64,000 bases of DNA from Cocos nucifera (taxonomy: Eukaryota; Streptophyta; Magnoliopsida; Arecales; Arecaceae): NCBI GenBank assembly GCA_006176705.1, contig QRFJ01002121.1, positions 103,107 to 167,106 of the forward strand, given 5' to 3'. Below are positions 23,500 to 34,325 of the stretch, in pieces (position 1 is the first letter of the stretch; every line of letters begins with the position of its first letter). The notes beneath the pieces were generated by a model. It did not search any database. It was not told where the DNA came from and saw nothing but the letters and a program-made list of their open reading frames with translations. Both the position numbers and the translations under genes were made by a program.

Positions 23500-24330
23500 T
23501 TAGAAATAAATTGATTGAGAGATGTGATTCATCCTATCAACTTTTAAATGTCATGTTTTGATGTTGGCAGCTTCATATCGAGAATCATCTTTATCTTTTC
23601 TGGGTTGACCTCTATTATTTGCTTTGTCACTGTAAAGTCAAGAAATTTGCCAAAGGATACACTAAAAGCATACTTTATCAGATTAAGCTTCATCTAATGT
23701 CATCTTAGTTCACTAAAAGCTTTCTCTAAGTTGGCGATATGTCGAGGAGCTTTGTCATTTTTCACCAACATGTCATTGACGTAAACTTCCATATTCTAGC
23801 TTATTTGGTTTTGAAGACTTTATTGACTAGTCATTGATAGGTTGCTCTAGTATTCTTCAATCCGAATGGCATGATTGTGTAGCAATATAAGCTCTTTTTG
23901 GTGATGAAAGCCATTTTATCTTTATCTTCAGGGGCCATTTGGATTTGATTATAACTTGAGAAAGCATCCATGAAGCTCAAAAGTTGATGACCGGATGGGG
24001 TATCGATTAGTTAATCAATTTTTGACAATAGAAAGTTGTCCTTCGGATAAGCTTTATTTAAGTCAGTATAGTCGATATATATTCACCACTTATCACTGGC
24101 TTTTTTGACCATTACCATATTTGCTAGCCAGTTTGAGTAATGATTTTTTAGATGAAATCCATAGCTCATAATTTGTTGATCTCTTCATTAATTGCTTTTG
24201 GTTTCTCTAGAGCAAAATTTCTCTTCTTTTGCTTAATAAACTTGTAACTCAAATCAATATTTAAATTATGAACAATAATGTTGGGAGGTATACCTGGCAT
24301 GCTCGAAGTCAACCAAGCAAAGATGTCTGC
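23500..24330 (-). pseudogene. Tat-A reverse transcriptase, decayed
   Basis: RT motifs can be followed through stops: 'LLSFMDAFSSYNQIQMAPEDKDK' (about 23970-23900), 'IMPFGLKNTRATYQ' (about 23870-23830) and the active site near 23784-23772. The site reads YVND instead of YVDD: the Asn codon at 23775-23777 differs from Asp by one G-to-A change. 'INEEINKL' upstream fits the RT N-terminus. It is non-functional. Confidence 0.8.
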
Positions 24331-24559
24331 ATTTTTTCATAGAAAGGTTACAAGTTCTATTTGAAGTTCCTTGTTCAACATAGAACCGAGTTGTATTATT
24401 TTAGTCGGATTTTTTTCGTCAAGTGGAATGGAGATTAACTATTCTATAGGTTCTATCCGAGTTTCTTCCTTCCATTGATCCAACCTATCAATTGGAAGAG
24501 TTTCTAAGGGTTTCTTTTCCTTCATAATTGCCATGAAATATTATTGGGCCAATTATTGA

Positions 24560-24970
24560 TCTCCGTGCATTTCTCCAACTCCATTTTTAGTTAGAAATTG
24601 GAGAGTAGATGATAAATCAACATGATTGCTTGAAGAGCATTCAATCCCAATTGCCCTAGGATCAAGTTGTAGGCCGATGGTACCTGAAAGACAAGAAAAA
24701 TTAGTCTGACGATAGCTTGTTTGGATGGTTATCTAGTAGTAACTGGAAGAGTAATTTCTCCTTCAACTTTGATCGAGTCATCCAAGAATCTTACCAATTA
24801 TGTTTTGACTTGTTTTAGTCGGTTAGTAGTTAGTCACAGACGAAAGAAAGCATCATAAAATAATACATGTACTAAAGTTCTATTATCTACTAGAACACCT
24901 TTTACATCATAATTTGCTATTATCATGGATAGGACAATAATATCATCATGAGGAGTTTGAACTCCTCAAA
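24560..24970 (-). pseudogene. Tat-A aspartic protease, decayed
   Basis: The minus translation has 'IANYDVKGVLVDNRTLVHVLFYDAF' (about 24925-24855), matching the Tat protease active-site region, where the usual motif is D-N-G-S. The Gly is Arg here. 'VPSAYNLILGQLGLNALQAI' (about 24690-24630) is the conserved C-terminal segment, also seen in Tat-B at 57103. Stops interrupt the frame. Confidence 0.75.
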
Positions 24971-25009
24971 GGTCTTCATCAAAAAAAAAATTATATTATC
25001 TCCTTGTTG

Positions 25010-25460
25010 GCACTTTGAGGAGCTTTTCAAGTATTCTGCCCTCTAGGCAGTAGCCCTCCAGATATCATGTTGACAACCCTGATTGTAGGATGATTGTTGA
25101 CGACTTCCTCGGGTTATGGCCGAATCTATTGTCGATATTCAGTTAGATTGGTCGGTCATGTAGATATTTTCTAAGATAATCCTGATGGATCAAGGCTTCT
25201 ATCTCATCCTTTAGTTATATGCATTGCTCGATATCATGGCCATAGTCATGATGGAATCGGCAATATTTTCTTTTGTTGCAAGATGTTGGGGGTGCCCTCA
25301 TTAGTTGTGGTTGGTGGAGGTAGTCCTTTCCTTCAAACTCCATTAAAATCTAAGCATGAGAAGTAGAGAGGAAAGTATAAGAGTCATACTTGTAGCCAAA
25401 ATTTTTTGGCTTTGGACTCTATCATTAAGATGGAGCTTCTTTATTTACTTAGGATCGACT
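25010..25460 (-). pseudogene. Tat-A gag C-terminus, truncated by a CACTA end
   Basis: 'KYCRFHHDYGHDIEQCI' near 25270-25215 (C-x3-H-x4-H-x4-C) is the Tat gag zinc-knuckle-like signature, followed by 'LKDEIEALI'. Tat-B has the same motif near 53050. Upstream gag is missing because the sequence switches to a CACTA terminus at 25461. Confidence 0.7.
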
Positions 25461-26002
25461 CACTACAAGAATCCAGACTATTAATGATAGAGAAATACCA
25501 TCGCTAATAGTCCTTTTGCCATCGCTAATAGCCTCACCATTGCTAATACAATTGTAAAAGCTAATTTAAAAAATTCTTGTCACTAATTACCACTATTAGT
25601 GATGGCAAAATAGAGCTGTTGCTAATAAAGCTATTAGCGACGGCTTTAGAGATGAAATAATTCTATCATGAATTATTTTTTAATATTTAACTTAAATTTT
25701 TTAAAAGAATTTTAAAAAATATTAGTGATGGTATTTTTGTAGCTAATGCTATCGCTAATAATTATTAGCAATCAAAAATACCATCGCTAATACCATCTCT
25801 AATTTTTTAATTTTAAAATAAAATAAAATAAATTATTTTAAAAAATATTAGTGATGGTAATTTGGTCTCTAATATCATTTCTAATAGTTATTAGCGACAA
25901 CAACTATCATCGCTAATACCAACACTAATGGTTAATTTTATTTTTTTTTTAAAAAATAATATCTTTTAAAATCTATTTTAATTAATCATAATAAATTATA
26001 AT
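25461..26002 (+). repeat. CACTA-1 left terminal/subterminal inverted repeat
   Basis: It begins CACTACAAGAA and carries about ten copies of an 11-12 bp motif (CCATCGCTAATA or its inverse). It aligns with the inverse of 34785-35328 over most of its length. Confidence 0.8.
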
Positions 26003-26129
26003 TTTTAATATCTATTATAATTAAAATTTAAAGATAATATGATAATTAAAAATTAAAAACTAATTATATTATATTAAAATTAGAAATTATATAAATTTTT
26101 TACAAGCAGTATCAAAATATATACATATA

Positions 26130-28120
26130 TATATATATAAAGGCCCGATCCTCATCGTCATCTGCCTCCTCCTTCTGTTCCTCTCTAATAGCTGGTAGAT
26201 GAAAGCTGGATATCCGAACATCCTGTAATAAAAAATAAAATAATATTAGTAAGTTTTGATACAGAGATGTATCTTTTGATTTAGAGATGTATCTTGGGAT
26301 ACACTCTTTCGATTCTCGAATAGATTATTCCTACATATTTCATTCAATAATACGGAGCTATAAATACCCTCGGCCCATTGATTGAATGATTAGATTGAAT
26401 TTTTAGCCCCTAGATCTTTTTTCCAAACTCAAACCTAAATATACGAAGCTTCTAAAAATAAAAACTAAAAATAATTAAAAAAATTTAATAATATAATTAC
26501 CTGATATGAAGGTTGAGATGATGAGTCTAGTTGGTTGCGTAGCTATGGATCCCAAAGATGCTCCATAATCATATCGCGGATGGCATCCAAGAGGTTCTAA
26601 GATTGCTAGTTCAGAAGCTTCTGCACGACCTTCTCCACGTGCACATTGCTCCTGGTTGAGACATCGAGTCCTATGAGGACGTCGAAGGATATCTAAGTGG
26701 TGGATGGTTGAAGCTATGGCTGAATTCTATGACCTAGCTCCTACTCACCCCTCTGGTGATGCTGAGCCATCCCTCAAGGTCAAGGAGGGCTAGAAGATGG
26801 GTCATCTCTGTACCTCTCAATAATGTACGTTGAATAATGTATTTTCATAGTTCAAAAATATATTAGTTGTAATATAAAAATTAGATCATATAACAACTTA
26901 ATTAGTAAATAAAGTTTGAAGTTCTTATTATGATCTATCATGATGTAGAATTTAAATAGTCATCCCTCCTCCTAACTGGTATGTGGCCCACCATAACTAT
27001 AGCTAGTCTGGTGGATCACCCCACCCATGTCTACAATAAGTAAATAATAAAATTAAATTAATTAAAACATGCATATAAAAATTTTTATAATTCTAGTAAA
27101 GAGTTTTGGTATTGATTTCTTACCAATCTGTCGCCACAACATGTGTGCCGACTGAGCCATTTGTATCCTTGATCAGATCCAATTGGATAGTCCAATTCTA
27201 CTAGATCCTTACCACCTATCAGAGTACTCCTCGCTGCTCCACTAGTCACAGAGGGCTTGCCATATGTCCATTTACATCTAGTGATCTATGAAGGACTTCC
27301 AGTTCGATGGTGATTGTGAACCAAAGTGTTGGATGGCGGATTGCCTAAGGCTATAGAGGCCATCTCGAAGCCTATGTGGCCACCTTCTCGAAGATCTGAT
27401 GGTCAGCCTTCTTATCTTGAAGAGTCTCAAATCAGTAGTACTTCTACAAGATAGAAGTAAGCATGTATTTATATATAATTAAAATACCAACCTATCAAAA
27501 ATTTAAAATTTAAACTAGGTTTGACTTACCAGAAACATCTCCCAAGCTATATCACAAGCTTCAGATAGTCAGCTGGAAAACTCATTCATCAGTCCCAGCA
27601 TCAAGTGTTAGATGATGCCGATAACCACACGAGATACTCCAGACACTCTAAACATGCTACAAAATTAATTTTGAAAAATAAATGTTAACTCCAGAATTGC
27701 TAAATTCTAAATATATTAAATAAAGTTATAGTACTTACGAGCGGCTCTGAACGTAGATGAGCTATCTATCCTCCGATTGAGTCAAAGGTGCTGTGAGCCA
27801 GCCAGGTCCTCGACTATGACTCTATATCTATGAGTCAATCACTACTGCATGTGACTGTAGGGTCATTGGTAACCCCCTATTATTTGAACCTGAGTGTAAA
27901 ATATTTAATATAAAGAATGTTATATTAGTTAGTAAAGGATAAAATAATAATATCTAAAGTGCTAGAGTTTAATTATCATTCGGTATGAGATATGCAGAAC
28001 CATGTGAGCTAGCTGCATGATCGCTCTCTTCTCGAGAGCTCTATCCTTGGCTGGAACAGCTCCAACCTCTAGAAAATATGATGTATAATCTCTAAAAATA
28101 AATTAAAAAAATAAAGCAAG
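26130..28120 (-). pseudogene. CACTA transposase-like gene (Transposase_24 / Ptta family), remnant
   Basis: On the minus strand near 27290-27130 a segment reads roughly 'IWQALCD.WSSEEYSDRW.GSSRIGLSNW'. This is the signature of the plant transposase Ptta/En-Spm (Transposase_24) domain, where it lies after a conserved Trp-rich stretch. Downstream (26830-26510) a segment with 'IIERYRDDPSS' and a coiled C-terminus ends in an acidic tail ('EEQKEEADDDEDRA', about 26195-26150), as in that family. Numerous stops and probable introns are present. Such proteins bind CACTA ends or assist transposition. This copy is dead. Confidence 0.6.
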
Positions 28121-28383
28121 CAAATGATCTAAAAATTGATTCAAACAAAATATCTGTCAAAACATAACAAGATGATCAAAATTTAACTTATGTGTAAAAA
28201 AGATTGTTAGTTAGCTTCTATAATATATCAGCAAAAAAATAATTCTCATCCAGCAATACATGATAATGTGTTGGTCTACTGGTCTCCTGATTTAGGCATT
28301 ATTTGATTCTCATCTAGCAGTACATGATAATCTTAGTACATTAAAATAGAAAGAAGGCTCAGATCTACCATTAAAAAATAAGG

Positions 28384-28552
28384 CATTGTAAGTTCCTCTG
28401 CAACTTTAACCATGAGGTGGCTGCAAGCAGTTGTCTGTGATGTAACAAACCATCCAAGCTTGCCTTGCATTGCAAGTTCCTCTGCACCTTTAACCATGAG
28501 ATGGCTGTAAGTAATTGTCTATAATGTAACAGATCATCCAAGCTTGACCATA
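28384..28552. repeat. 84-bp direct duplication (two units)
   Basis: Units start at 28385 and 28469 and share 'AAGTTCCTCTGCA.CTTTAA', 'CATGAG.TGGCTG' and 'CATCCAAGCTTG'. The minus-strand frame stays open through both (repeat 'HRQLL.A.SWLK.QRNLQC'). No function is recognised. Confidence 0.7.
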
Positions 28553-28894
28553 CAATAATGAGAATAGAATGCATCACTTCCATTTAGGTGCATCTCGCAT
28601 AGACAATCATCATAGCCTCTGCGAGCCCCCCACCTCCTCCTCAAGCTACAAACTAGAGGTATAAATTTTATTAAAAAATAAAATAATAACTTAAAAATAA
28701 AATTTATGTGCTCGCTCAGTCTAGTCATCTGGCAAGCTCTAAGTCCGCAAGCGTGGGACGCTTATCTTGACCATCCCCATTTGTAATGATGTCCTTTACT
28801 TCTTTGATTATAGTTTTGAAATGCTGTACTCTTAGTTCAAGGATGGGCTCGTTGTCCTTATAAAAGATGTGTCAATAGAGAAATACTTGATAGT

Positions 28895-29155
28895 AATACA
28901 ATAGCTGTCCATTCATATAGTAGTGGATTTATGCCAAACTATATATATTGGTACCTGCATAGGGAGACATCAGAGATAATATGCATGGATGGGAAGCTCT
29001 ACTTGTCCAATACATTTGCTGATATGCAAGAGTTTAATGGTGACATACTAGAGCATATGATTAGAACATTTGATAGATTTGATCTGATTATTAGTGGAAG
29101 CCCATGTAATAATCTTTCAAGTAGCAACTGTCATAGCCATGACGGACTATAGGAG
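28895..29155 (+). pseudogene. Fusion fragment: transposase-associated end plus DRM cytosine methyltransferase motif (left arm)
   Basis: The frame reads 'SSGFMPNYIYWYLHRE', the end of the transposase-associated domain found at the N-terminus of CACTA TNP2-like proteins (usually GF...Y..W..HGE). It then reads 'ADMQEFNGDILEHMIRTF' and 'FDLIISGSPCNNLSSSN'. The latter is the methyltransferase motif IV region of plant DRM (domains rearranged methyltransferase, RNA-directed DNA methylation), which has F-D-L-V-I-G-G-S-P-C-N-N-L. The catalytic Pro-Cys pair is present. The frame ends at TAG near 29155. Only about 45 residues of DRM are present, so it cannot be an enzyme. It is best read as a captured exon piece. 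Confidence 0.68.
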
Positions 29156-29211
29156 TTGCTATAGTTATAGCCTTACTTAGCCTTTAGCGGGTAGCAGCCC
29201 TATAGAGGGCA

Positions 29212-29642
29212 AGCATGACTATAACCATGGCAACCCTATAGCCCATCATGACTATAATAGTTGCAATTCATAAGATTATTATATGGACATGCACCAATAA
29301 CCAAATCAAACACCAAATTTGTTAATCATCTGCTCAAGCATATCATCATTAAGCTCTTGCACATTAGCAAGGTCTTGGACAAGTAAAGCCTCCAAAGCCC
29401 TTGCAATTGTCTCCCACATCTCGATCCCCATATAGGTATCAATGCTTGTAGTTTAGCATAAATCCACTCGTATATAAATGGACGACTATTCTATCCCTAT
29501 CAAACATTTCTTTATTGACATATTTCTTATAAGGATAATGAGCCCGTCCTTGAACTAAGGGTGCAGTATTCCTAAAAGCATAATCATAGAAGTAAGGAAC
29601 ATTATTGCAAATGGGGACGGTCAGAATGCGCATCCCATGCAT
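29212..29642 (-). pseudogene. Fusion fragment: transposase-associated end plus DRM motif (right arm)
   Basis: On the minus strand 29642-29439 is open: 'ILTVPICNNVPYFYDYAF', then 'PYKKYVNKEMFDRDRIVVHL' and 'YTSGFMLNY'. After a shift it reads 'ANVQELNDDMLEQMINKFG' (about 29370-29310) and, one frame over, 'FDLVIGACPYNNL'. This is the same DRM motif, with the catalytic Cys changed to Tyr after Pro. Its longer open frame shows what the left arm has lost. Together the arms establish that the fusion preceded the inverted duplication. Confidence 0.66.
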
Positions 29643-29684
29643 GCAGACTTAGAGCATGCTAGACAAGTAGGTCGGACGAGCACA

Positions 29685-29793
29685 CCGGAATGGCATCTAG
29701 GCAAATCCAATCCTGGAGTCCAGCCCCAAAATTTAAAACTAATTAATTTAAGTATTATGAATTTGAAACTAATTTTTTAAAAATTAATACTAT
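29685..29793. other. AT-rich spacer between the inverted repeat and the Tat LTR
   Basis: No ORF or recognised motif. ACTAT (29789-29793) directly flanks the Tat LTR end. Confidence 0.5.
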
Positions 29794-31144
29794 TGGTGCA
29801 AAAAATGATGTTGATGCTAAAGTTCACTGAAGTTGGAGAAGACGAGGTCACCAACGAGACCTATAAAGCAAAGTCCAGATCGGAGGTGGGTGGCTCCGAT
29901 AGGACCCTCCGACCAACAAGAATGGAATACTCAAGTTTGTTCTCCAACCAACAAGAATGGAATACTCAGAAGAATGTAAGTGAAGATGTAATCTTAGAGA
30001 GAAAAATATATCTAAAGGGTCCCTTATATTGGCGGAGCCTGTAATAGAATGAAAGTGATAGCCATAATAAAATATCAACAGACCGTTCGGACCACGTAGA
30101 GTTTATTATGGAGAATGAGCTATCATTTGTCGTGACTTATAGGTAGTTGGGTTCTATTTGTTAGAGTTTGGACGTGGCTTCTACATCTATTAGCAAGCTG
30201 TGTGTGTTGGGATGAAGAACTTTAAGTTAGGTAAGCCAAACTTGGAGATTGACTTTTGAGTGATAGGTGGCAAACTTGTAATTGGTTAAAATCTATTAGT
30301 ACTGCCTTTGACAGCTTTGAGGAGTTCGGCCGTCTTTGAGGTTGGCTAAGAATTGACAAGAGTATTCAAGCTAGAGGTTAGAGAAGAAACCATAGAACTT
30401 TCAATGAAAACCATTACTAGACTTTCTGAAGGAGTTTGACTATGTTGAGATCGATTGGAAGCTGAAATGGGTGAACTTCTTGCTGGTGCCATTCGATCCA
30501 CTTTCAGAAGTTTTGCTATCTTCAAGATCGACTTGAAGTTTGGATTAAAGGAGTGCTGTAATTCATTGTTTGTGGGGTGGTTGCTATTATAGATTAAAAA
30601 TCAGACTTGTGCTGATGATGAAGTTCTTTCACTATTCAAACTCGTCTGATCAATATGCACGATATAAGCTAGCTAGATCTACAATTATCAAAAAGGGATG
30701 AAGAAGCTCAGCCACTATCCATAAAGTAGAGCAAAGAAGTTCAGTCGGAATAGAATTTGACTGGAGAGAAATTTGGCTAGATAGGGTTCTCGACGTAAGG
30801 TTGATGAGATATATTGTCTACCACGAAGAAATTTGGCCACACTCAAAGTCTACCATAAACAAAATCAGATGGTATTGGGGTTTAATATTTGATGGGGTTC
30901 TGCTAATATTAAGACCAAAGTTAGTTAACACTTCCTTCACCGTTCAAGTTTGGCCAGACAAAGTTCATCATGTCTTTGATAAGTTTTGCAATCATTAGAG
31001 GGAAAGAGCTAGAAGTTCTCCTAGTAGATAGGGTCTGGAGGCCGAACTTTCCAAATCCAGATATTAACATTACTACTCCAAATGATACCATATCAAAGCC
31101 GATCAATTCACTAGATTTTGGTGGGATATATTTTACCCCCAACA
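29794..31144 (-). repeat. Tat-C LTR (minus strand)
   Basis: On the minus strand it starts TGTTGGGGGTAAAATA (31144) and ends TTGCACCA (29794). It matches the Tat-B 5' LTR (50452-51586) at both ends and through the R/U5 part, including 'GGACCCT...GGAGCCACCCACC' (about 29890). As the aORF lies at its upstream side, it should be a 3' LTR. Its partner 5' LTR and pol are not in the window. Confidence 0.75.
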
Positions 31145-31460
31145 CTTATCTTTCTACTCTCAAGTTCGAAGTTTGAATGAAGGGAGTACAAGAATTTTAA
31201 CTGTCGAAGTTCTTTTTAAGCTTCCCACTCTCGGTCGGTGAAAAGTTTTTGGCATATTCAAACTAATATCGAAACTTTCTTAATATTGAATGACCCAAAA
31301 AGATGTTTATTTTCAAAATTTCCTCTAGTGCGGAGCTCTAAGTATGGCACCATAACTGCTCCATTAGACACAGACCGTGGGCATGATGACTGGAACACAT
31401 GGCAGGTCAGGACTGGGTAGAGAGGATCTGCAATTATAACCACTTTTGATTTTCTTTGAC

Positions 31461-31467
31461 TATTTAA
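31461..31467 (+). promoter_or_regulatory. TATA-like box of the Tat-C antisense ORF
   Basis: TATTTAA lies 330 bp before the aORF start at 31798, a spacing similar to the Tat-A aORF (270 bp). It is followed by a C/T-rich leader. Confidence 0.4.
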
Positions 31468-31797
31468 ACTCCATCTCCTCCCCTGATTTTCTATTTTCAT
31501 TTGGCTTTCCTTTTCTTTTGCATTCATCATCTTCCTCAAGCCCGAGTGCTTTGCTTCGTCTTCCCTGTGGTCATCCTATTTTTGTTCATCTTTCAATTCT
31601 TCGACTGCATTTTCGCCTCCTTTGACCACTTTAGATTAGTGTCCTAACCCTTTATTTATACTTCTTTGTTCATCCTCTTGATTTCTGGCATTAGAAGCTT
31701 CTTAGAAAGGAATCTATAGTTTTTTCTTGTTTATTCCATTTGCATATTATTTTTGGCTCGATTTTAGAAGATTTTCAGGATTTTATTAGATCCAAAA

Positions 31798-33690
31798 TGT
31801 CTTTTGATGTTTCCTAATCGACTGGTTCTAGGAGCCCATCCGGCCTGACCTCCCAAACCCCAATTCTAGAGAAGAAATAGAACTTAGGGATGCACCTCAT
31901 CTAGTCTTTATACCTGAAACTATTTCTTATTCCTTGTCTCCCAAAGATCTATCCCTAATTAGAATCTAGTATGGGATTCCTTCGAATATGAACTGAAACT
32001 TCTTAGACTGAGTGGTCGGGCTTGTGCCCCTCCCCCAAGTCTCTTTTGTTTGTATTTAGAGACCTTTCATGTCGGATTAAGGCTTTCTCTTTCCTCTTTT
32101 GTAGTAGCATTTTTTTTTAAACATTTTCTTAGCCTCTATGGTACCAAACTTTTTTAGATTTATCATAAGATTCCTCTCTCTTTGTATCTCAGCCAAAGTT
32201 CATCCTATCATTTTCATATTCTGCAACTACATTACCTTCAAACATCATTCCACTATCAAAGATTGGTGGTATCTCTTCCTCTAGTTTGGCAAGAAGAGGC
32301 TACTGAAAGATGCCCCTTCTTGCATTCACAACCAGAAGAAAAAAATTTTCTTCATCTCCTATCCAATCTTAGAATTAGAACTTTCTTCTTGGGGGCACTT
32401 AAGAAATTCAGTCTACTGAGCTCTCGGGTTGAAAAGATTGGATCTTGATTCTATCAATAGGCTGAGAGATTATAAAATTTCTTTATTATTCAAACTCATT
32501 GATAATCAGATTCTGTTCAACCTCAATTTAAGCCTGCTAGAACCCAAATGTATTTATATTCATCTTCTTTTGTTCTCCTTATTTTTCTTCTAACTCTGGC
32601 TTTGCTGTTATTGTAGAAATGACTCTTGAAAAAATTAAGATACTATCGAGGGGGCTTCAAGCTTAGAAAAGGAAGAAGAAGGCCTCCGGAGAACCACCCA
32701 AATGAGTAAAAGTCGAGGACTCAAGCTCCACCACTCCAGTAGATAGAGTCCTTGCTCTAGAAGCCATAGTACCACTGATGACCTTGAGCCTACCTATCGA
32801 GGTCCTTGTTGCAGCTTCTCTCTCTGAAGAGGAAATAAGAAGAAAGAAGAAGAAGATAATCACCAAAAGGGCTTGACCCCAATGAAACTCAGGGGAATCC
32901 AGTGATGACAGCATCGACTGGGACAATGCTTCCTTCGATGATTGGAGAGTTGTTAAGGCCTTGGTCGATGCATGTGTTCTTCCACACATCATCAAGATGA
33001 TTACTTATATCAACCTTGATCAACGGGTCAAGGACTCCCTTGGGGCATACCTCGAGGTAGTATTTTTTTCCTTATTTTTCAAGTTTGATTATAAGTTCCT
33101 CAATAGTATAACTGATTTTGTTACTTGCAGGTCAGCTACCAATTGATTGCTAATATTGAGACGATCAATGCTGAGAAAGCCGAGGCCTCAAAAGCTATGG
33201 AGGAGGCCCAAGGATACAAGGCTGAGGTGAGCCATCTCTTGATCGAGGTTGGGCATCTACAGGAGGTGCTTAAAAGGGAGGAGCAGACATTTGCCAACTT
33301 AAGGGCAATGCTGACCTTGGAAGAAAGAAAGAGGAAGGAGGTTGAGATGAACTTTACTGAAGAGAAGAGGCGGGCAGCAAAAGAGGCCATTTCCTCCTTC
33401 AAGTTTTCAGAAGAGCTGAGGGATATCAAGGTGGCCTTCGCTCAGGAGGCCTTCATCAAAGGATACGATCTCTGTCAATCAAGGATCGTAGAGAAGTTTT
33501 CAAAATTGAATCTCGACTTCTTAATAGGGGAGCCTTCCGAGGATGAGGCAGAACTTCCTTTAGTGAGGTTGCACTTTCAGGTGCTACCATTGATCCCACT
33601 ATTTCTACCCCCGCAGTTGCTGAAGGATCTACACTAGCTGAAGCTGCGCCAAGCTCCTCTATTACTCCTATAGAGGTTTGAGACCTTTGA
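31798..33690 (+). pseudogene. Tat-C antisense ORF (gypsy-type transposon domain and coiled coil), broken
   Basis: The start context AAAATGTCTT matches the Tat-A aORF. The N-terminal half (31798-32650) is riddled with stops. A recognisable 'YGIPS' segment (about 31975) and a DWWYLFL-like stretch (about 32262) fit the putative gypsy-type transposon family. A typical intron lies at 33057-33130 (GAG|GTAG...TTGCAG|GT). After it a 170-residue frame (33125-33637) is a strong coiled coil ('INAEKAEASKAMEEAQGYK', 'LEERKRKEVEMNFTEEKRRA') ending in 'FIKGYDLCQSRIVEKFSKL', an ending shared with the Tat-A copy. A possible polyadenylation region follows near 33749 (AATGAAAGC). The role is unknown. Confidence 0.62.
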
Positions 33691-33794
33691 CCATTGTACC
33701 TCTTTTCTTTTTCTTTTTTATCTCTTATGTATTCGAACATTTCAATTAATGAAAGCAAAATCTTTTTCTTCATTATTCTTTTATGTCATGACTT

Positions 33795-34325
33795 TTTTAT
33801 ATGTTAAGTGTAGTCTCTTATTGAAGCTGAACCTCTGCTTCAAGGTTTTTTCTCGAAGACCCATATAAAAAATTTTAAAAGAAAAGTTCATCACCTCAAA
33901 AGAAAGCTAGGAAAGATAAAAGATGAACTTAAAAAATCAAAAAAGAGTTATACTGAAGCTGCTATTGAAATCAATCATCTCAATCAATCATCCAAGCAAT
34001 TCTTTAAGGAAAACACTATCAAGAAGTACTATCTTACTGAAGAATTAGAACGAGCAACAAAACTTGCCAATAATAAAACTTGAACTTCAACCAAAAAGAT
34101 TTGCTCTTTTGAAGCCAAGCTTCATGAAGCAAGAGAGAAGATTGGCCAGCTGGAGAAGGATTTGGCCTAGGCCCAAAGTAAGAAAGAATATGGATGGAAT
34201 TGGTTGAAAAAATTTTCTGATCTCAAGCAACAACTACGCGATGCCGAGATAGCATACAAGTTTCAAGTTTCTTATGGTGAAAAACTTGAATTGGTCCAAG
34301 CCTTGAGTTGGATATTTGCAGTGGT
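33795..34325 (+). pseudogene. Second coiled-coil fragment, probably from another Tat aORF
   Basis: With one or two stops the frame reads 'FKRKVHHLKRKLGKIKDELK', 'HEAREKIGQLEKDLA' and 'DLKQQLRDAEIAYKF'. Heptads and high Lys/Glu resemble the aORF tails at 16630 and 33125, but the sequence is distinct. It stops where a copia-like LTR begins. It could be the end of a different aORF brought in by a further insertion or deletion. Confidence 0.45.

Larger units (their letters stand above)
1..25460 (-). mobile_element. Tat-A: decayed Ty3/gypsy Tat-lineage retrotransposon, interrupted and truncated
   Basis: Read on the minus strand, this holds in order the gag C-terminus (about 25440), aspartic protease (24950-24600), RT (24260-23500), RNase H (23490-22413) and integrase (18983-17780). 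The plus strand then carries a convergent aORF (438-17150). Pol on one strand with an antisense ORF between pol and the 3' LTR is a known Tat-lineage layout (Grande-like elements). The 3' LTR must lie left of position 1, because no LTR end is seen here. On the right, gag stops at a CACTA terminus at 25461 and never resumes, so the 5' LTR is missing. Two elements are nested inside: Athila (2156-16626) and a coding-free LTR element (18984-22407). Catalytic residues are mutated in RT and integrase. Confidence 0.8.
28707..29684. repeat. Large imperfect inverted repeat carrying transposase-associated and DRM-methyltransferase sequence
   Basis: The left arm (28707 to about 29190) and right arm (about 29200-29684, inverted) align end to end, roughly 70-80% alike by eye. 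Shared blocks include GCTCTAAGTC, TTAGTTCAAGGA, AGTGGATTTATGC and GACTATA/GGCTATAGG. The spacer is only about 20 bp near 29195. Both arms decode to the same fusion: a transposase-associated domain end ('GFM.NY..WY'), then a DRM methyltransferase motif. A transcript crossing it could fold into a long imperfect hairpin. Divergence between arms suggests an old duplication. Confidence 0.72.
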
